A stretch of 64,000 bases of DNA from Prochlorococcus sp. AG-347-J14 (GCA_003281505.1 QCBU01000002.1:1-64000); one strand, 5' to 3'. Counted from the stretch's first letter, positions 38,789 through 49,166 are shown. Notes: generated by a model from the sequence alone, not told the origin. Made by a program: numbers and translations.

Positions 38789-40147
38789 TTAGTCTTCTAA
38801 TTCTATTTGTATTTGTCTTTCATAAATTGATTCTTCATTAAAAGCTCTTGCTACTAAGAAACTTGCAATGCAGCTGATTAATACAGGTTTCATTATTAAT
38901 AAATTTTTTGTTAAAGCAAAAGCTAAAAACATTGCTGTTATTGGCGTTCGCGAACATCCTGCAACGAAAGCTCCCATTCCTGCAAAAATGTATGTACTTG
39001 GTGCATGTCCTGTAGCAATTTCCACCCAGCCCCCCATTATTAATCCGATTGACCCTCCTAAAGTAAGCATTGGATAGAATAATCCTCCAGGAGCTCCGGA
39101 TGCTGCAGCTAAACCTGTCGTGATAAATAGTACCAAAACTGCTAATAAAGCAATACCAATACTTGTATTTTGCTCAGCTATAATTTTTTGTAATTCATCT
39201 AAATTATGAAATGTACTGGGTAAAAAAGAGTAGATACTTCCTAAAATAAGTCCACAGATACTCATTTTTAAAACAAATTTATTTTTATACCACTTTTTCC
39301 CAAGTTTTTGCATTAACAAAACATATCTGCTGTACAATTCTGCAAATATCCCAATAATTATTCCTAGTAAAACTAAGTAAATAAAATCTACAGGTAAGAA
39401 AAAAACTGATGGGTCATACTCTTTCTGTATTAAGAATCCGAGGTTAAAATCAAAGCCTCCTGCTTTAGGATCTAAACCCAATGCTTGAATAATATCTGCA
39501 GATGAATCTGCAATAAAAGTTGTAATTAGTACTAATAATAAAATTACTGGTCTAGCAGAGTTTAATAACTCCTCTATTGCATAAATAAACCCTCCTAATG
39601 GAGCGCTAAATACTGCAGCTATTCCAGCACCACCACCTGCCGCTACTATTACTCTTCTGAAAGCTGTAGGAGCTTTGAGCCACTTGGCCATTTGCCAAGC
39701 AACGGATCCCCCCATTTGAACTGATGGACCTTCTGGACCCAAAGGGAATCCACTACCAATCGCAATAATTCCTGATATGAGCTTTACTAATCCTACTTTT
39801 AAATTCATCGGAACTTTTTTATGTCTTAAGAAACCCATGATTTGACTCACACCTGAACCTTTTGCGGCAGGTGCTACATTTTTGATCAAATATCCTGCAA
39901 TTGCTCCTCCAAGAGCTCCAAAAATAGGTAACACCGCGATAGATGGGAATTGGTCTAATAATGCTAATCTCCAATTATTAATAAAATAGATTCCAGTTTT
40001 AAAAGATATGCTTGTAATTGAAGCTCCTAGACCTGTTAATAAGAGCGAAAATGCAACGACTAGAGATCTTTGTTTTAATAATTTTTTGATGCTACGAGAA
40101 GAATTATTACTTGTTTTTTGAATATTATCTTTTATAAAGTTTGGCAT
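38789..40147 (-). CDS. CLC-family chloride channel or H+/Cl- exchanger
   Basis: Integral membrane anion transporter, 452 residues with about ten hydrophobic helices. CLC signatures are seen: GSGVS (97-101, in place of the GSGIP filter), GPEGP (137-141) containing the gating glutamate Glu139, and SGAPGGLFYPML near 343-354, the equivalent of the GxFxP filter. The filter serine is kept but the usual following proline is Ser, so ion preference is uncertain. The gating Glu suggests an exchanger or a gated channel. It follows acnB by nine bases on the same strand and is probably co-transcribed. Confidence 0.92.
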   Translation of the reverse strand: MPNFIKDNIQKTSNNSSRSIKKLLKQRSLVVAFSLLLTGLGASITSISFKTGIYFINNWRLALLDQFPSIAVLPIFGALGGAIAGYLIKNVAPAAKGSGVSQIMGFLRHKKVPMNLKVGLVKLISGIIAIGSGFPLGPEGPSVQMGGSVAWQMAKWLKAPTAFRRVIVAAGGGAGIAAVFSAPLGGFIYAIEELLNSARPVILLLVLITTFIADSSADIIQALGLDPKAGGFDFNLGFLIQKEYDPSVFFLPVDFIYLVLLGIIIGIFAELYSRYVLLMQKLGKKWYKNKFVLKMSICGLILGSIYSFLPSTFHNLDELQKIIAEQNTSIGIALLAVLVLFITTGLAAASGAPGGLFYPMLTLGGSIGLIMGGWVEIATGHAPSTYIFAGMGAFVAGCSRTPITAMFLAFALTKNLLIMKPVLISCIASFLVARAFNEESIYERQIQIELED

Positions 40148-40156
40148 GGTCCATGA

Positions 40157-42730
40157 TTATTTTGTCAAGCTGAAATCGTGTATTTCATCAAATTGAAGAT
40201 AGCGATAAAGTTCATCTGAATATGGATTAATTTTATTTTTAGTAATATCCTGATATTCTTCTATTTCAGGTATTTTTCCAAGCAGTGCACAAACTGCTGC
40301 CAATTCTGCACTCCCTAAAAATACTTGCGCATTCTTGCCAAGTCTATTGTCAAAATTTCTTGTACTGGTGGAAAATACTACAGAACCTTCATCAACTCTC
40401 GCTTGATTTCCCATACATAAAGAACATCCTGGCAACTCTAATCTTGCACCACAATCTTCAAATATTTTATAGTAGCCTTCGGCTTTCAGAGTTTCTTCAT
40501 CCATCTTTGTTGGTGGACAAATCCATAATTTAGCTTTTAAATTTTGTACTCCTTCAAGAACTTTTGCAGCTGCCCTGTAATGACCAATATTTGTCATGCA
40601 AGAACCTATAAAAACCTCGTCAATATTTGTATTTGCAACATCAGTGATTTCTTTTACATTATCTGGATCATTAGGGCAAGCAACTATAGGTTGCGTTACT
40701 TTTGCTAAATCAATTTCAATGATTTCTTCATACTGAGCGTTTGAATCTGGTTGAATTAATGATGGTTTTTTTAACCAATTTTTCATATCATTTATTCTTC
40801 TTGAAATCGATTTTGAATCTTCATAATTGCTCTCGATCATTTTTTCTAGCAGGCAAATATTGCTCTTTAAATATTCTTGAACAGTTTCTTGGGATAAAAG
40901 TATTGTGCTACCAGCGCATGAGCGTTCTGCAGTAGCATCAGTAAGTTCAAAAGCTTGTTCAAGTTTTAGGTTTGGTAATCCCTCAATTTCCATAATTTTC
41001 CCGTTGAATACATTTTTCTTATTTTCTTTCTCAACAGTTAATAGTCCTTTTTTAATTGCGAAGAGAGGGATTGCATTAACTAAATCTCTAAGAGTAATTC
41101 CTGGTAATAATTCTCCCTTAAATTTAACCAGTACAGATTCAGGCATATTTAATGGCATTGATCCTATTGCAGCGGCAAATGCAACAATGCCTGAGCCTCC
41201 AGGAAATGAAATGCCAAGAGGAAATCTTGTATGACTATCTCCACCTGTGCCAACAGTATCAGGGAGAAGCATTCTGTTAAGCCAGCTATGAATGATGCCG
41301 TCTCCAGGCTTAAGAGCTACTCCACCTCTTTGAGATATAAAATCAGGTAATTCTTTATGGGTAAGTAGATCTACTGGTTTAGGATATGCAGCTGTATGAC
41401 AAAAACTTTGCATCACTAAATCTGCAGTAAATCCTAAGCAAGCAAGTTCTTTTAATTCATCTCTAGTCATTGGCCCAGTAGTATCTTGACTACCAACTGT
41501 GGTCATAATTGGCTCACAGGTCATTCCTGGCCTAACTCCATCTAAACCGCATGCTTTGCCTACTATTTTTTGAGCTTGAGTAAATCCGGCGCTACTTTCG
41601 GTTGGATTTTGTGGTCTAGTAAATCTTTCACTTGGTTGATAATCTAATTTGTTTCTAATTTTGTCCGTAAGAGATCTTCCAATCATAAGATTAATTCTTC
41701 CGCCAGCTTGAATTTCATCAGTAAGAGTTGATGGATACAACTCGAATTTGCTTATTAATTCTTCAGTATTTGAATCCTTTTCAATTTTTTTAATAATGCC
41801 TTCATAAGGGTATATCTTAATAACATCTCCTGTTTTCATTTGAGACACGTCAGCTTCTATAGGTAAAGCTCCTGAATCTTGTGCAGTATTGAAGAAAATT
41901 GGGGCTATTTTGCTGCCAATTATTATTCCACCTGTTTTTTTGTTGGGAACAAAAGCAATATCTTCTCCTATATGCCAAATGAGTGAATTAATAGCAGATT
42001 TTCTAGAACTCCCTGTTCCAACAACATCTCCAACATAAGCTATTGGTAAATTTTGTGTTTTTAAATTATCAAGAATCTTTAGTCCATCAGGTTTTTTAAA
42101 TTCCAACATAGCTAATGCATGCATTGGAATATCAGGACGTGTTGTTGCATGTACAGCTGGAGATAAGTCGTCTGTGTTTGTCTCACCGTCAACTTTAAAT
42201 ACTAAACAAGTAATCTCTTTCTCCAGAACTTTTTTATTTATGAACCATTCTGCATTTGCCCAACTATTTATAACCTCTTTTGCATAAATATTATTTTGAG
42301 ATAATTCATAAATTTCATTAGCCGAGTCGTAAACAAGAATAATATTTTTTAAAACTTCTGCCGCTTTTTTTGCGAGTAAACTATTTTCTCCTTTAAGTAT
42401 TTCAACCAAAGAATTTACATTGTATCCGCCTATCATTGTTCCTAGTATTTCAATTGCTTTTTCGGGATTAATTGATTTGCAATATTTTTCGGAATTTACA
42501 ATAGCCGTAAGCCAGCTTGCTTTTACGTAAGCAGCCTCATCAACACCTGGGGGTACTCTATTTATTAGTAAATCAAGTAAATAAGATGAATCGTAAGTAT
42601 TATCTTGTTCCAATAATTTTGTAACACAATTTGTTTGTTCAGCATTTAAAGGTAAAGGAGGTATACCTTTGGCAGCTCTTTCAGCTACATGATCTGCATA
42701 TTCTTTTAGCAATGTTTCCAAATTCTTCAT
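40157..42730 (-). CDS. acnB: Aconitate hydratase B
   Basis: TCA-cycle enzyme that interconverts citrate and isocitrate; it also supplies the route to 2-oxoglutarate for ammonia assimilation. The length of 857 residues is that of AcnB, whose HEAT-like N-terminal domain (1-160) is present. The [4Fe-4S] ligands are in GSCMTNIGHYRAA and in CSLCMGNQARV near 760-775. Other AcnB stretches are GDVVGTGSSRKSAINSLIWHIGED near 234-257 and GGDSHTRFPLGISFPGGSGIVAFAAA near 498-523. ATG at 42730; divergent from the DAHP synthase with a 97-base gap. Confidence 0.97.
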   Translation of the reverse strand: MKNLETLLKEYADHVAERAAKGIPPLPLNAEQTNCVTKLLEQDNTYDSSYLLDLLINRVPPGVDEAAYVKASWLTAIVNSEKYCKSINPEKAIEILGTMIGGYNVNSLVEILKGENSLLAKKAAEVLKNIILVYDSANEIYELSQNNIYAKEVINSWANAEWFINKKVLEKEITCLVFKVDGETNTDDLSPAVHATTRPDIPMHALAMLEFKKPDGLKILDNLKTQNLPIAYVGDVVGTGSSRKSAINSLIWHIGEDIAFVPNKKTGGIIIGSKIAPIFFNTAQDSGALPIEADVSQMKTGDVIKIYPYEGIIKKIEKDSNTEELISKFELYPSTLTDEIQAGGRINLMIGRSLTDKIRNKLDYQPSERFTRPQNPTESSAGFTQAQKIVGKACGLDGVRPGMTCEPIMTTVGSQDTTGPMTRDELKELACLGFTADLVMQSFCHTAAYPKPVDLLTHKELPDFISQRGGVALKPGDGIIHSWLNRMLLPDTVGTGGDSHTRFPLGISFPGGSGIVAFAAAIGSMPLNMPESVLVKFKGELLPGITLRDLVNAIPLFAIKKGLLTVEKENKKNVFNGKIMEIEGLPNLKLEQAFELTDATAERSCAGSTILLSQETVQEYLKSNICLLEKMIESNYEDSKSISRRINDMKNWLKKPSLIQPDSNAQYEEIIEIDLAKVTQPIVACPNDPDNVKEITDVANTNIDEVFIGSCMTNIGHYRAAAKVLEGVQNLKAKLWICPPTKMDEETLKAEGYYKIFEDCGARLELPGCSLCMGNQARVDEGSVVFSTSTRNFDNRLGKNAQVFLGSAELAAVCALLGKIPEIEEYQDITKNKINPYSDELYRYLQFDEIHDFSLTK

Positions 42731-42827
42731 TAGTAAGGTTTAATGCCTAATCTATTGTTATTTTTAATATTGAAAAGGAGAGTATTCATAAATGCTTTTT
42801 TAAATATTCAAACTTCTTAATTAATCA

Positions 42828-43895
42828 ATGACGACATCATCAAATAATTCAGCTTTAGAAAAGACATCAGATTTACATGTTCTTGAAACACGCCCATTAA
42901 TACCTCCAAGCAGATTACATAATGATATACCTTTAGATCACGACTCTGCTAATACAGTATCTAAAACGAGAAGATCGATACAAAATATTTTGCATCATAA
43001 TGATCAGAAGCTTTTAGTTATTGTGGGTCCATGTTCAATTCATGATCTTGAGGCGGCAAAGGAATATTCAAAATATATTCAAAAATTCCGAGAAATGTAT
43101 GATGATAAATTAGAAATAATTATGAGAGTATATTTTGAAAAACCAAGAACAACTATTGGCTGGAAGGGATTAATAAATGATCCTCATCTAGATAATTCTT
43201 ATGATATTAATACTGGTTTAAGAAGGGCAAGAAGTTTGCTTTCATATTTAGCAACTCGTGGCATACCTTCTGCTACAGAATTACTAGATCCAATTGTTCC
43301 TCAATACATTGCAGATTTAATAAGTTGGACAGCCATAGGTGCGCGGACTACAGAAAGTCAAACTCATAGAGAAATGGCATCAGGATTATCAATGCCTATA
43401 GGCTTTAAAAATGGAACGGATGGTTCTTTTACTACTGCAATTAATGCAATGCAGTCAGCTTCAAAATCCCATCACTTCTTAGGTGTAAATGAAAATGGAA
43501 TGGCTTCTATAGTTAATACAACAGGAAATCCAGATGGTCATATAGTTTTAAGGGGTGGTTCAAAAGGTCCAAATTTCGAAAGTGATCATGTACAAAGAAT
43601 TTCAGCAGAATTGAGGCAGTGTAATCTTCCCCATAAAGTGATGATTGATTGTAGTCATGGAAATTCCAATAAAGATTTCCGAAAACAGTCGGAAGTGCTA
43701 AAAAATGTAGCTTCTCAAATTAGTAATGGTGAAAAAAATATTTTAGGAGTTATGCTTGAAAGTCATTTGAAGGCAGGAAATCAAAAACTTTTAAAAAAAG
43801 AAGATCTCCAGTTTGGCAGAAGCATTACAGATGCATGTATAGATGTAGAAACAACGAAAGAATTAATCGCTATTTTATACGATTCACTTAGCTAG
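42828..43895 (+). CDS. 3-deoxy-7-phosphoheptulonate (DAHP) synthase, class I alpha
   Basis: First step of the shikimate pathway, condensing PEP and erythrose-4-phosphate. Residues 62-71 hold the class I motif IVGPCSIHDL; FEKPRTTIGWKGLINDP, GIPSATELLDP, WTAIGARTTESQTHREMASGLSMPIGFKNGTDG and IDCSHGNSNKD follow in order, covering PEP and metal sites. The length of 355 residues matches AroF/AroG/AroH of E. coli; which amino acid gives feedback inhibition cannot be stated. The 3' end overlaps the converging kinase-like gene by eight bases. Confidence 0.96.
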   Translation: MTTSSNNSALEKTSDLHVLETRPLIPPSRLHNDIPLDHDSANTVSKTRRSIQNILHHNDQKLLVIVGPCSIHDLEAAKEYSKYIQKFREMYDDKLEIIMRVYFEKPRTTIGWKGLINDPHLDNSYDINTGLRRARSLLSYLATRGIPSATELLDPIVPQYIADLISWTAIGARTTESQTHREMASGLSMPIGFKNGTDGSFTTAINAMQSASKSHHFLGVNENGMASIVNTTGNPDGHIVLRGGSKGPNFESDHVQRISAELRQCNLPHKVMIDCSHGNSNKDFRKQSEVLKNVASQISNGEKNILGVMLESHLKAGNQKLLKKEDLQFGRSITDACIDVETTKELIAILYDSLS

Positions 43896-44529
43896 TTATT
43901 AAAAAATTAAAAAATAATGCTGAAGAGATTGGAACAATGAAATTATCTATTCCTAGAACACTAAATTGTTCGAGCAAAGTCGCAATAAAAGCTATTGTAA
44001 AATAATTTAAATTTAGACTATTTTGTTGAAAGTATCCTATTGAGGAAACTACTATCAAACTTGTTAAAAACATTGTTATGGTTCCATGTAAAGATTTTTT
44101 TTGTTTAAAAAAAATCCAACTTTTTGAGTTAAAGCTTTTTCCTATTAATCCAGCTAATCCATCACCAAAAGTCATTATGAAAAATCCACTAATTAGTGCA
44201 TATGGATCTTTATCCCAGAAAAGATAAATCAAAATAAATAAACTTAAACAATAAAATAATGTTCCATAACTTTTTCTCTCAACATCCTCAATTGTTGGAA
44301 ATAATTTATAGTTGTAATTGATGAAAACCATTAATGAAACAATTCCTGTAAAAATTAGAGCAGAGTTTTGATTAATTTTTAAAAATTGAGCAATTGGTAT
44401 TAAAGGTCCTATTCCAATATGTATAATTTTTCTGACGATTTCTCTGCTATCTGCATTATATTTTTTAAAAACTATTGATATTAAAAAAATTGACAATAAA
44501 TATAATAAAATTATCGCAAATTTTATCAA
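43888..44529 (-). CDS. Phytol/dolichol-kinase-like membrane protein (VTE5/VTE6 family)
   Basis: A 213-residue polytopic membrane protein with about six hydrophobic segments. Family marks are EIVRKIIHIGIGPLIPIA (about 30-47) and MTFGDGLAGLIGKSFNSKSW (about 119-138), then SLHGTITMFLTSLIV, as in CTP-dependent phytol kinase and phytyl-phosphate kinase and in SEC59. A role in recycling phytol from chlorophyll breakdown is plausible for a phototroph but not shown by sequence. The start is TTG at 44529; no close ATG is in frame. It follows the sigma factor gene by five bases. Confidence 0.8.
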   Translation of the reverse strand: MIKFAIILLYLLSIFLISIVFKKYNADSREIVRKIIHIGIGPLIPIAQFLKINQNSALIFTGIVSLMVFINYNYKLFPTIEDVERKSYGTLFYCLSLFILIYLFWDKDPYALISGFFIMTFGDGLAGLIGKSFNSKSWIFFKQKKSLHGTITMFLTSLIVVSSIGYFQQNSLNLNYFTIAFIATLLEQFSVLGIDNFIVPISSALFFNFLITS

Positions 44530-44534
44530 TTTGA

Positions 44535-45554
44535 TTAAGCTGCTTTTTGATGAGTTGTCATTACTCTAAGTTTTAATATTGCTTTAGCTTCCAGTTGCCT
44601 TACTCTTTCTCTTGAAACATTGATTTGTCTTCCAATTTCTGCGAGTGTTAGTGGTTCTTCACCATCAAGGCCAAATCTTAACTTCATAATTTTTTGTTCT
44701 CTTTCATTTAACTGAGAAAGCCAGCTACCTAAATGTTCTTTTTGAATAGTTCTATCCATTCCTTCCATAGGTTCGTCACAATTGGGATCAGGTATAAGTT
44801 CACCAAGAGTGCTTCGATCTTCTTCTCCTCTTGCATGGGCATCGAGAGATGCGCAAGGGGCACTTTGAGAAATTAAATTCTCTAAGTCTTTTTGATCTAT
44901 TCCCATCTCTGTTGCCATTTCTAATCTGGTAGGTTGTCTGCCAAATTTATGCGATAACTCACGAGATACCCTTCTCATTTTTGATAGTTTTTCACTTATG
45001 TGGATAGGTAGACGAATTGTTCTCGCACTGTTGTCAATAGCCCTTGTCATTCCTTGCCTAATCCACCAGTAAGCATAAGTTGAGAATTTATATCCCATGG
45101 CAGGATCAAATTTATCTACAGCTCTTTCTAGGCCAATAGCTCCTTCTTGGACAAGGTCTAATAATTCAAGTCCTTGATTTTGATATTTTTTTGCGACGGA
45201 AACAACCAGTCTAAGATTAGCGGCCATCATTCTATCTCTAGCTCTTTTTCCTATCTTTATTTGATAAAGTTGGCGTTGCGTTCGATCAGTTTCGGGAGTA
45301 CTTAGTAATTTTTTCATGTTTTGAACATGATGAGCCAACTCAATTTCCTCTGCTGGTGTGAGAAGAGGAACTCTACCAATGCTGCTTAAATAGTAACCAA
45401 TAGAATCTGAAGCTAGTCTTCCAGATTTTTTTTGGCTTTGTTTTGCAGTTAGACTGGATTTTGTTTTGCGAGACTTGCCCGCAGTGTTTGGTAATCTTGG
45501 CTCATCAAAATTATTATCTGATGAGCTCTTTGCAGATTCCAGAGGGATCCCCAT
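44535..45554 (-). CDS. Group 2 sigma-70-type RNA polymerase sigma factor
   Basis: Alternative or accessory sigma factor of the RpoD/SigA kind. Region 1.2-2 is DSIGYYLSSIGRVPLLTPAEEIELA and DLVQEGAIGLERAVDKFDPAMGYKFSTYAYWWIRQGMTRAI; region 3 and region 4 follow, with LTLAEIGRQINVSRERVRQLEAKAILKLR as the -35 helix-turn-helix. It lacks the long region 1.1 of the principal sigma, and its 339 residues are typical of cyanobacterial group 2. AAGGAGG lies eight bases before the ATG at 45554 and five before a GTG at 45557; I prefer the ATG. A 208-base upstream gap shows no hairpin I trust. Confidence 0.94.
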   Translation of the reverse strand: MGIPLESAKSSSDNNFDEPRLPNTAGKSRKTKSSLTAKQSQKKSGRLASDSIGYYLSSIGRVPLLTPAEEIELAHHVQNMKKLLSTPETDRTQRQLYQIKIGKRARDRMMAANLRLVVSVAKKYQNQGLELLDLVQEGAIGLERAVDKFDPAMGYKFSTYAYWWIRQGMTRAIDNSARTIRLPIHISEKLSKMRRVSRELSHKFGRQPTRLEMATEMGIDQKDLENLISQSAPCASLDAHARGEEDRSTLGELIPDPNCDEPMEGMDRTIQKEHLGSWLSQLNEREQKIMKLRFGLDGEEPLTLAEIGRQINVSRERVRQLEAKAILKLRVMTTHQKAA

Positions 45555-45762
45555 CACCCTGGCCTCCTTAATAATGGATTTTTTAAAAAGCTAGCACTGA
45601 AATCGAAATAAAAACTACTTTTACTTTGAAACTTTAAAGACAAAAATTTTTTTTTAAAAGCTTATTTCTTGAAATCCATTGATATGAGGCGATTTTATAA
45701 AAATTAAAAAAAATTTAAAATATTAAGTAATTTTATAAATGTTGTAAAAATCAATATTATTT

Positions 45763-47841
45763 TTATTTTTTTATGAGGTCAAATTGCGAACGATTATCCG
45801 ACGAATCTAACTTAAATTTGGAATAAGAACCATCTTCCTTCATTATCCAAGAAAAGTAATCATCTTTAATGTAGGTTTGCAAAAGCGAGTATATTTTAGA
45901 TTTCAATTCATAATCCTCTATCGGAGCAACAGCTTCTATTCTTCTATCAAGATTTCTTCTCATCCAATCTGCACTCCCAATAAAAACCTCATTATCACCG
46001 TTATTACAAAACCAAAAAATTCTGGAGTGTTCAAGAAAATGGCCAATAATGCTGATGACTTTAATATTTTCACTTAAATTTTTTCTTTGGGGATACAAGC
46101 AACAAATACCTCTCACGATAAGACTAATTTTTACACCTGAATCAGAGGCTAAATAAAGAAGTTTAATTATTTCAGGGTCTACTAAAGAATTCATTTTTGC
46201 AATTATTTCAGCTTTTTTACCTTCCACTGCATTTTTAATTTCTCTTTTTATGAGAAAAATAAATTTTTCTCTCATAGATGAGGGAGAAACTAATAATTTT
46301 TGATAACTTTTTTGTTTAGAAAAACCTGATAAGTAGTTAAATAACTCAAGTAAATCTGATGCAATATCAGGATCAGTTGAAAGCAATCCTAAATCTGTAT
46401 AAAACTTTGAAGTATTAGAGTTATAATTTCCTGTTCCAATATGGAAATAATTCCTTAATCGTCCTTTTTCTTTTCTAACTACTAAAGCTACTTTTGTATG
46501 TGTTTTAAATCCTATGATTCCATATACAACGTGAATTCCAGCTTGTTCAAGTTGTTTTGCCCATTGAATATTGTTGTCTTCATCAAATCTTGCTTTTAGT
46601 TCAATAAGGGTCATTACTTCTTTCCCGTTCTCTGCAGCTCTCATTAAAGCTTCAATGATGGGCGAATCCTTGGAAACTCGATATAAAGTAATTTTTATAG
46701 CCATTACAAGCGGATCATCTGCTGCTTTGCTTATGAATTCTTCAACTGAAGTTCTAAATAAGTCGTATGGATGATGAAGCAGAATATTTTTTTTTCTAAG
46801 TATATTAAAAATAGAATTGAAGTTTTTGTTTGAAGGTAAATCTAAATTTTTTAATTTCGAGTGAGTTTTACCAATTAATAGATTTTCTTTTAAATCATCT
46901 CTATTAATTTTCGTAAGCTGATTGAAATCGTCAAGGCCTAAAAAACTTTTGCAAAAGTAAATATATTCTTTTTGTATTGAGATACTTTCAATGAGTAATT
47001 TCAGAATATTTTCTGGCATATTCGATTCAACTTCTAATCTAACTACGTCTCCACCTAATCTTCTCTTTTGCAAACTTTGTTCAACTGCTAAAAGAAGATC
47101 ATCAGCTTCAAGTTCTTTTAATTCCAAATCTGCATCTCTTGTCACTCTAAAAAATGAGTAATTTATACATTCCATTCCATTAAATAAAGTATTTATATTA
47201 TTCCCAATTAAATCTTCAACACTTATGAAAAAATATGTACTTTCATCATCATGTTGAATAATTTCATTGGGAATTTGTATAAATCTTTTTATATTTTTTG
47301 TTGGTATTTTTACTCTTACAAACTGATTTTTAGAATCTTCGCCATCCCTTATTAGAGCTGCTAAATTTAGACTTAAATTACTTATAAAAGGAAATGGATG
47401 TGCTGGATCAACAACTAATGGAGTTAATAAAGGGAAAATAGATGAAGTAAAGTAGTTATTGCACCAATTTCTTTGATTTTCACTTAGGTCCTTAAATTTT
47501 TTTAAAATTACACCTTTTTCTTTTAGTTCATTATTTAATTCATTATTTATATAGTTTTCTTGCAGGGTAGTTAATTTCTTTACTTCTTTATTTATTTTTG
47601 TTAATTGCTCTTTAGGGGTAAGTCCATCAATACTTTTTTTTGTAATACCTGCTTCAACTTGAGCTTTTAATGAAGCTACTCTTACCATAAAAAATTCATC
47701 AAGATTATTACTAAAAATTGAACAAAATTTTACCTTATCTAGGATTTTGTACTCCTTTTCCATACCAGTTAGGAGTACTCTTTTATTGAATTCAATCCAA
47801 CTTAATTCTCTATTAATAAAAACATCAGCCTGGCTTTTCAT
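45763..47841 (-). CDS. ppk: Polyphosphate kinase 1
   Basis: Makes polyphosphate from ATP, a phosphorus and energy store relevant to oligotrophic seas. The length is 692 residues with the four-domain PPK1 layout: FINRELSWIEFNKRVL at the N terminus, PLLTPLVVDPAHPFPFISNLSLNLAAL near 145-171, LIELKARFDEDNNIQWAKQLEQAGIHVVYG, the phospho-His stretch GFKTHTKVALVVRK, HIGTGNYN, and the second active-site segment LEHSRIFWF. ATG at 47841, overlapping the MFS transporter stop by one base (TAATG), so translation is probably coupled. Confidence 0.96.
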   Translation of the reverse strand: MKSQADVFINRELSWIEFNKRVLLTGMEKEYKILDKVKFCSIFSNNLDEFFMVRVASLKAQVEAGITKKSIDGLTPKEQLTKINKEVKKLTTLQENYINNELNNELKEKGVILKKFKDLSENQRNWCNNYFTSSIFPLLTPLVVDPAHPFPFISNLSLNLAALIRDGEDSKNQFVRVKIPTKNIKRFIQIPNEIIQHDDESTYFFISVEDLIGNNINTLFNGMECINYSFFRVTRDADLELKELEADDLLLAVEQSLQKRRLGGDVVRLEVESNMPENILKLLIESISIQKEYIYFCKSFLGLDDFNQLTKINRDDLKENLLIGKTHSKLKNLDLPSNKNFNSIFNILRKKNILLHHPYDLFRTSVEEFISKAADDPLVMAIKITLYRVSKDSPIIEALMRAAENGKEVMTLIELKARFDEDNNIQWAKQLEQAGIHVVYGIIGFKTHTKVALVVRKEKGRLRNYFHIGTGNYNSNTSKFYTDLGLLSTDPDIASDLLELFNYLSGFSKQKSYQKLLVSPSSMREKFIFLIKREIKNAVEGKKAEIIAKMNSLVDPEIIKLLYLASDSGVKISLIVRGICCLYPQRKNLSENIKVISIIGHFLEHSRIFWFCNNGDNEVFIGSADWMRRNLDRRIEAVAPIEDYELKSKIYSLLQTYIKDDYFSWIMKEDGSYSKFKLDSSDNRSQFDLIKK

Positions 47842-49124
47842 TAAAATGCTTTTGATTCTTGATTGTTAGAATAATTATTACTCTTACCCTCTGCAATAAG
47901 GTATATCATGAAAAGTAAGATAACGGAACCAGCTATAAAAGGTGATTTAGGACCAAAACTATCATAAACCCTTCCTGCCATTGCAATTCCTAAAACTCCT
48001 CCAAGACTTTGTAGACCTTGAAGATTACTTAAAATTGATCCTTGTTTATCAACGTCTAATTTCTTTGATATTAGTGCTCTTAAGGTGGGCGTAATTAACC
48101 CTGCCCCAACGGCTAAAAATGATACAGCTGAATAAATATTAATTGCCGCATTTGCTTTTGGAGCAGTAATTAAAAGTGCACATGCTACAAGAATGAAGCC
48201 TGATCCGATAAGTGTTAATCGCATTTCGCCAAATTGCTTTACAAGAGGCCCAATTAGTCCTCCCTGAACGATAATCGCAATAATTCCTACTACAACAAGA
48301 GTTCCACTTGATGCTTTGGTCGTCCAGTTTAAAGATTCTTGAAGGAAAAATATAAGGATATTTGTCAATCCAGTAAAAGCAATAAAGTAAATAAAAAAAG
48401 CTAATGATAATTTTTTAATCTTTTCTTCTTTGAAAACTGTAAATAGGTTTTTTAAAGGATTATTTAAAATAGTTTTTGATTGATTTAAGCCACTATTAGG
48501 CTTGGTTTCTGGTAAGTAAAAAAATACAAGGAGGAAATTTATTATTGGAATGATTGAGGCTATTAAAACTGGAATAATAAAATTATTATTTGTATTTTTT
48601 GCAAAAATAACAACAAAAATATTACCTAAGAAAAAACTTAAACCAAAAGCTACACCAATAAGACCAAATGTTTTTGCTCTTTTTTCAGGGCTTGAAATAT
48701 CTGCAAGAATTGTTGTTGCAGTAGCTGCAGTTCCCCCACTTAAACCGTCAATTAGTCTTGCTAAAAATAATAAAAATAAAGGGATAGTGGCTATTGAATT
48801 TGACCAATTAAAAAGAACCGTAAAAGATAATATTGATATTCCTATTATTGAACCAGTAATACAAAAAAGAGTAACAGGTCTTCTCCCATATCTGTCACTC
48901 ATAAGTCCTATAAAAGGAGAAGCTGTAAATTGAGCTAATTGGTAAGTGCATGATAATAAACCATATGTACTCGCTTTAGAGTCAAAAAGTAAAACAAAAG
49001 AGGGTAATATAGGTAACAGTATACTTTCACTTAAACGATCATTTAGGAGAGTGATAAACGCACTGAGGAGAGTAAATTTTTTATTTGGTTTTAATAAACT
49101 TTCTTTCACAATATTTACCTTCAT
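47841..49124 (-). CDS. Major facilitator superfamily transporter
   Basis: A 427-residue membrane protein with about twelve hydrophobic segments. The first-half MFS signature is visible as GLMSDRYGRRPVTLF near 77-91, with LIDGLSGGTAATATTILADIS and a PEKRAKTFGLIGVAFGLSF loop, the pattern of TetA-like drug or sugar efflux carriers. Substrate is unknown. Its stop overlaps the ppk start by one base, so it may be part of a phosphate or polyphosphate unit, or the overlap may simply reflect compaction. It is divergent from cobA with about 30-42 bases between starts. Confidence 0.9.
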   Translation of the reverse strand: MKVNIVKESLLKPNKKFTLLSAFITLLNDRLSESILLPILPSFVLLFDSKASTYGLLSCTYQLAQFTASPFIGLMSDRYGRRPVTLFCITGSIIGISILSFTVLFNWSNSIATIPLFLLFLARLIDGLSGGTAATATTILADISSPEKRAKTFGLIGVAFGLSFFLGNIFVVIFAKNTNNNFIIPVLIASIIPIINFLLVFFYLPETKPNSGLNQSKTILNNPLKNLFTVFKEEKIKKLSLAFFIYFIAFTGLTNILIFFLQESLNWTTKASSGTLVVVGIIAIIVQGGLIGPLVKQFGEMRLTLIGSGFILVACALLITAPKANAAINIYSAVSFLAVGAGLITPTLRALISKKLDVDKQGSILSNLQGLQSLGGVLGIAMAGRVYDSFGPKSPFIAGSVILLFMIYLIAEGKSNNYSNNQESKAF

Positions 49125-49166
49125 TGCGATTAACTTCTACTACCATACTTGTTAATGGAGATTATT

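Noticed and set aside
42776-42803. AAGGAG followed by a three-codon frame (Met-Leu-Phe-stop) before the DAHP synthase gene
   Set aside because: The spacing of 11 bases is long and the frame is too short to judge; probably chance.
48550-48933. 127-residue plus-strand frame inside the MFS gene
   Set aside because: Antisense of hydrophobic coding sequence; composition mirrors the MFS helices.
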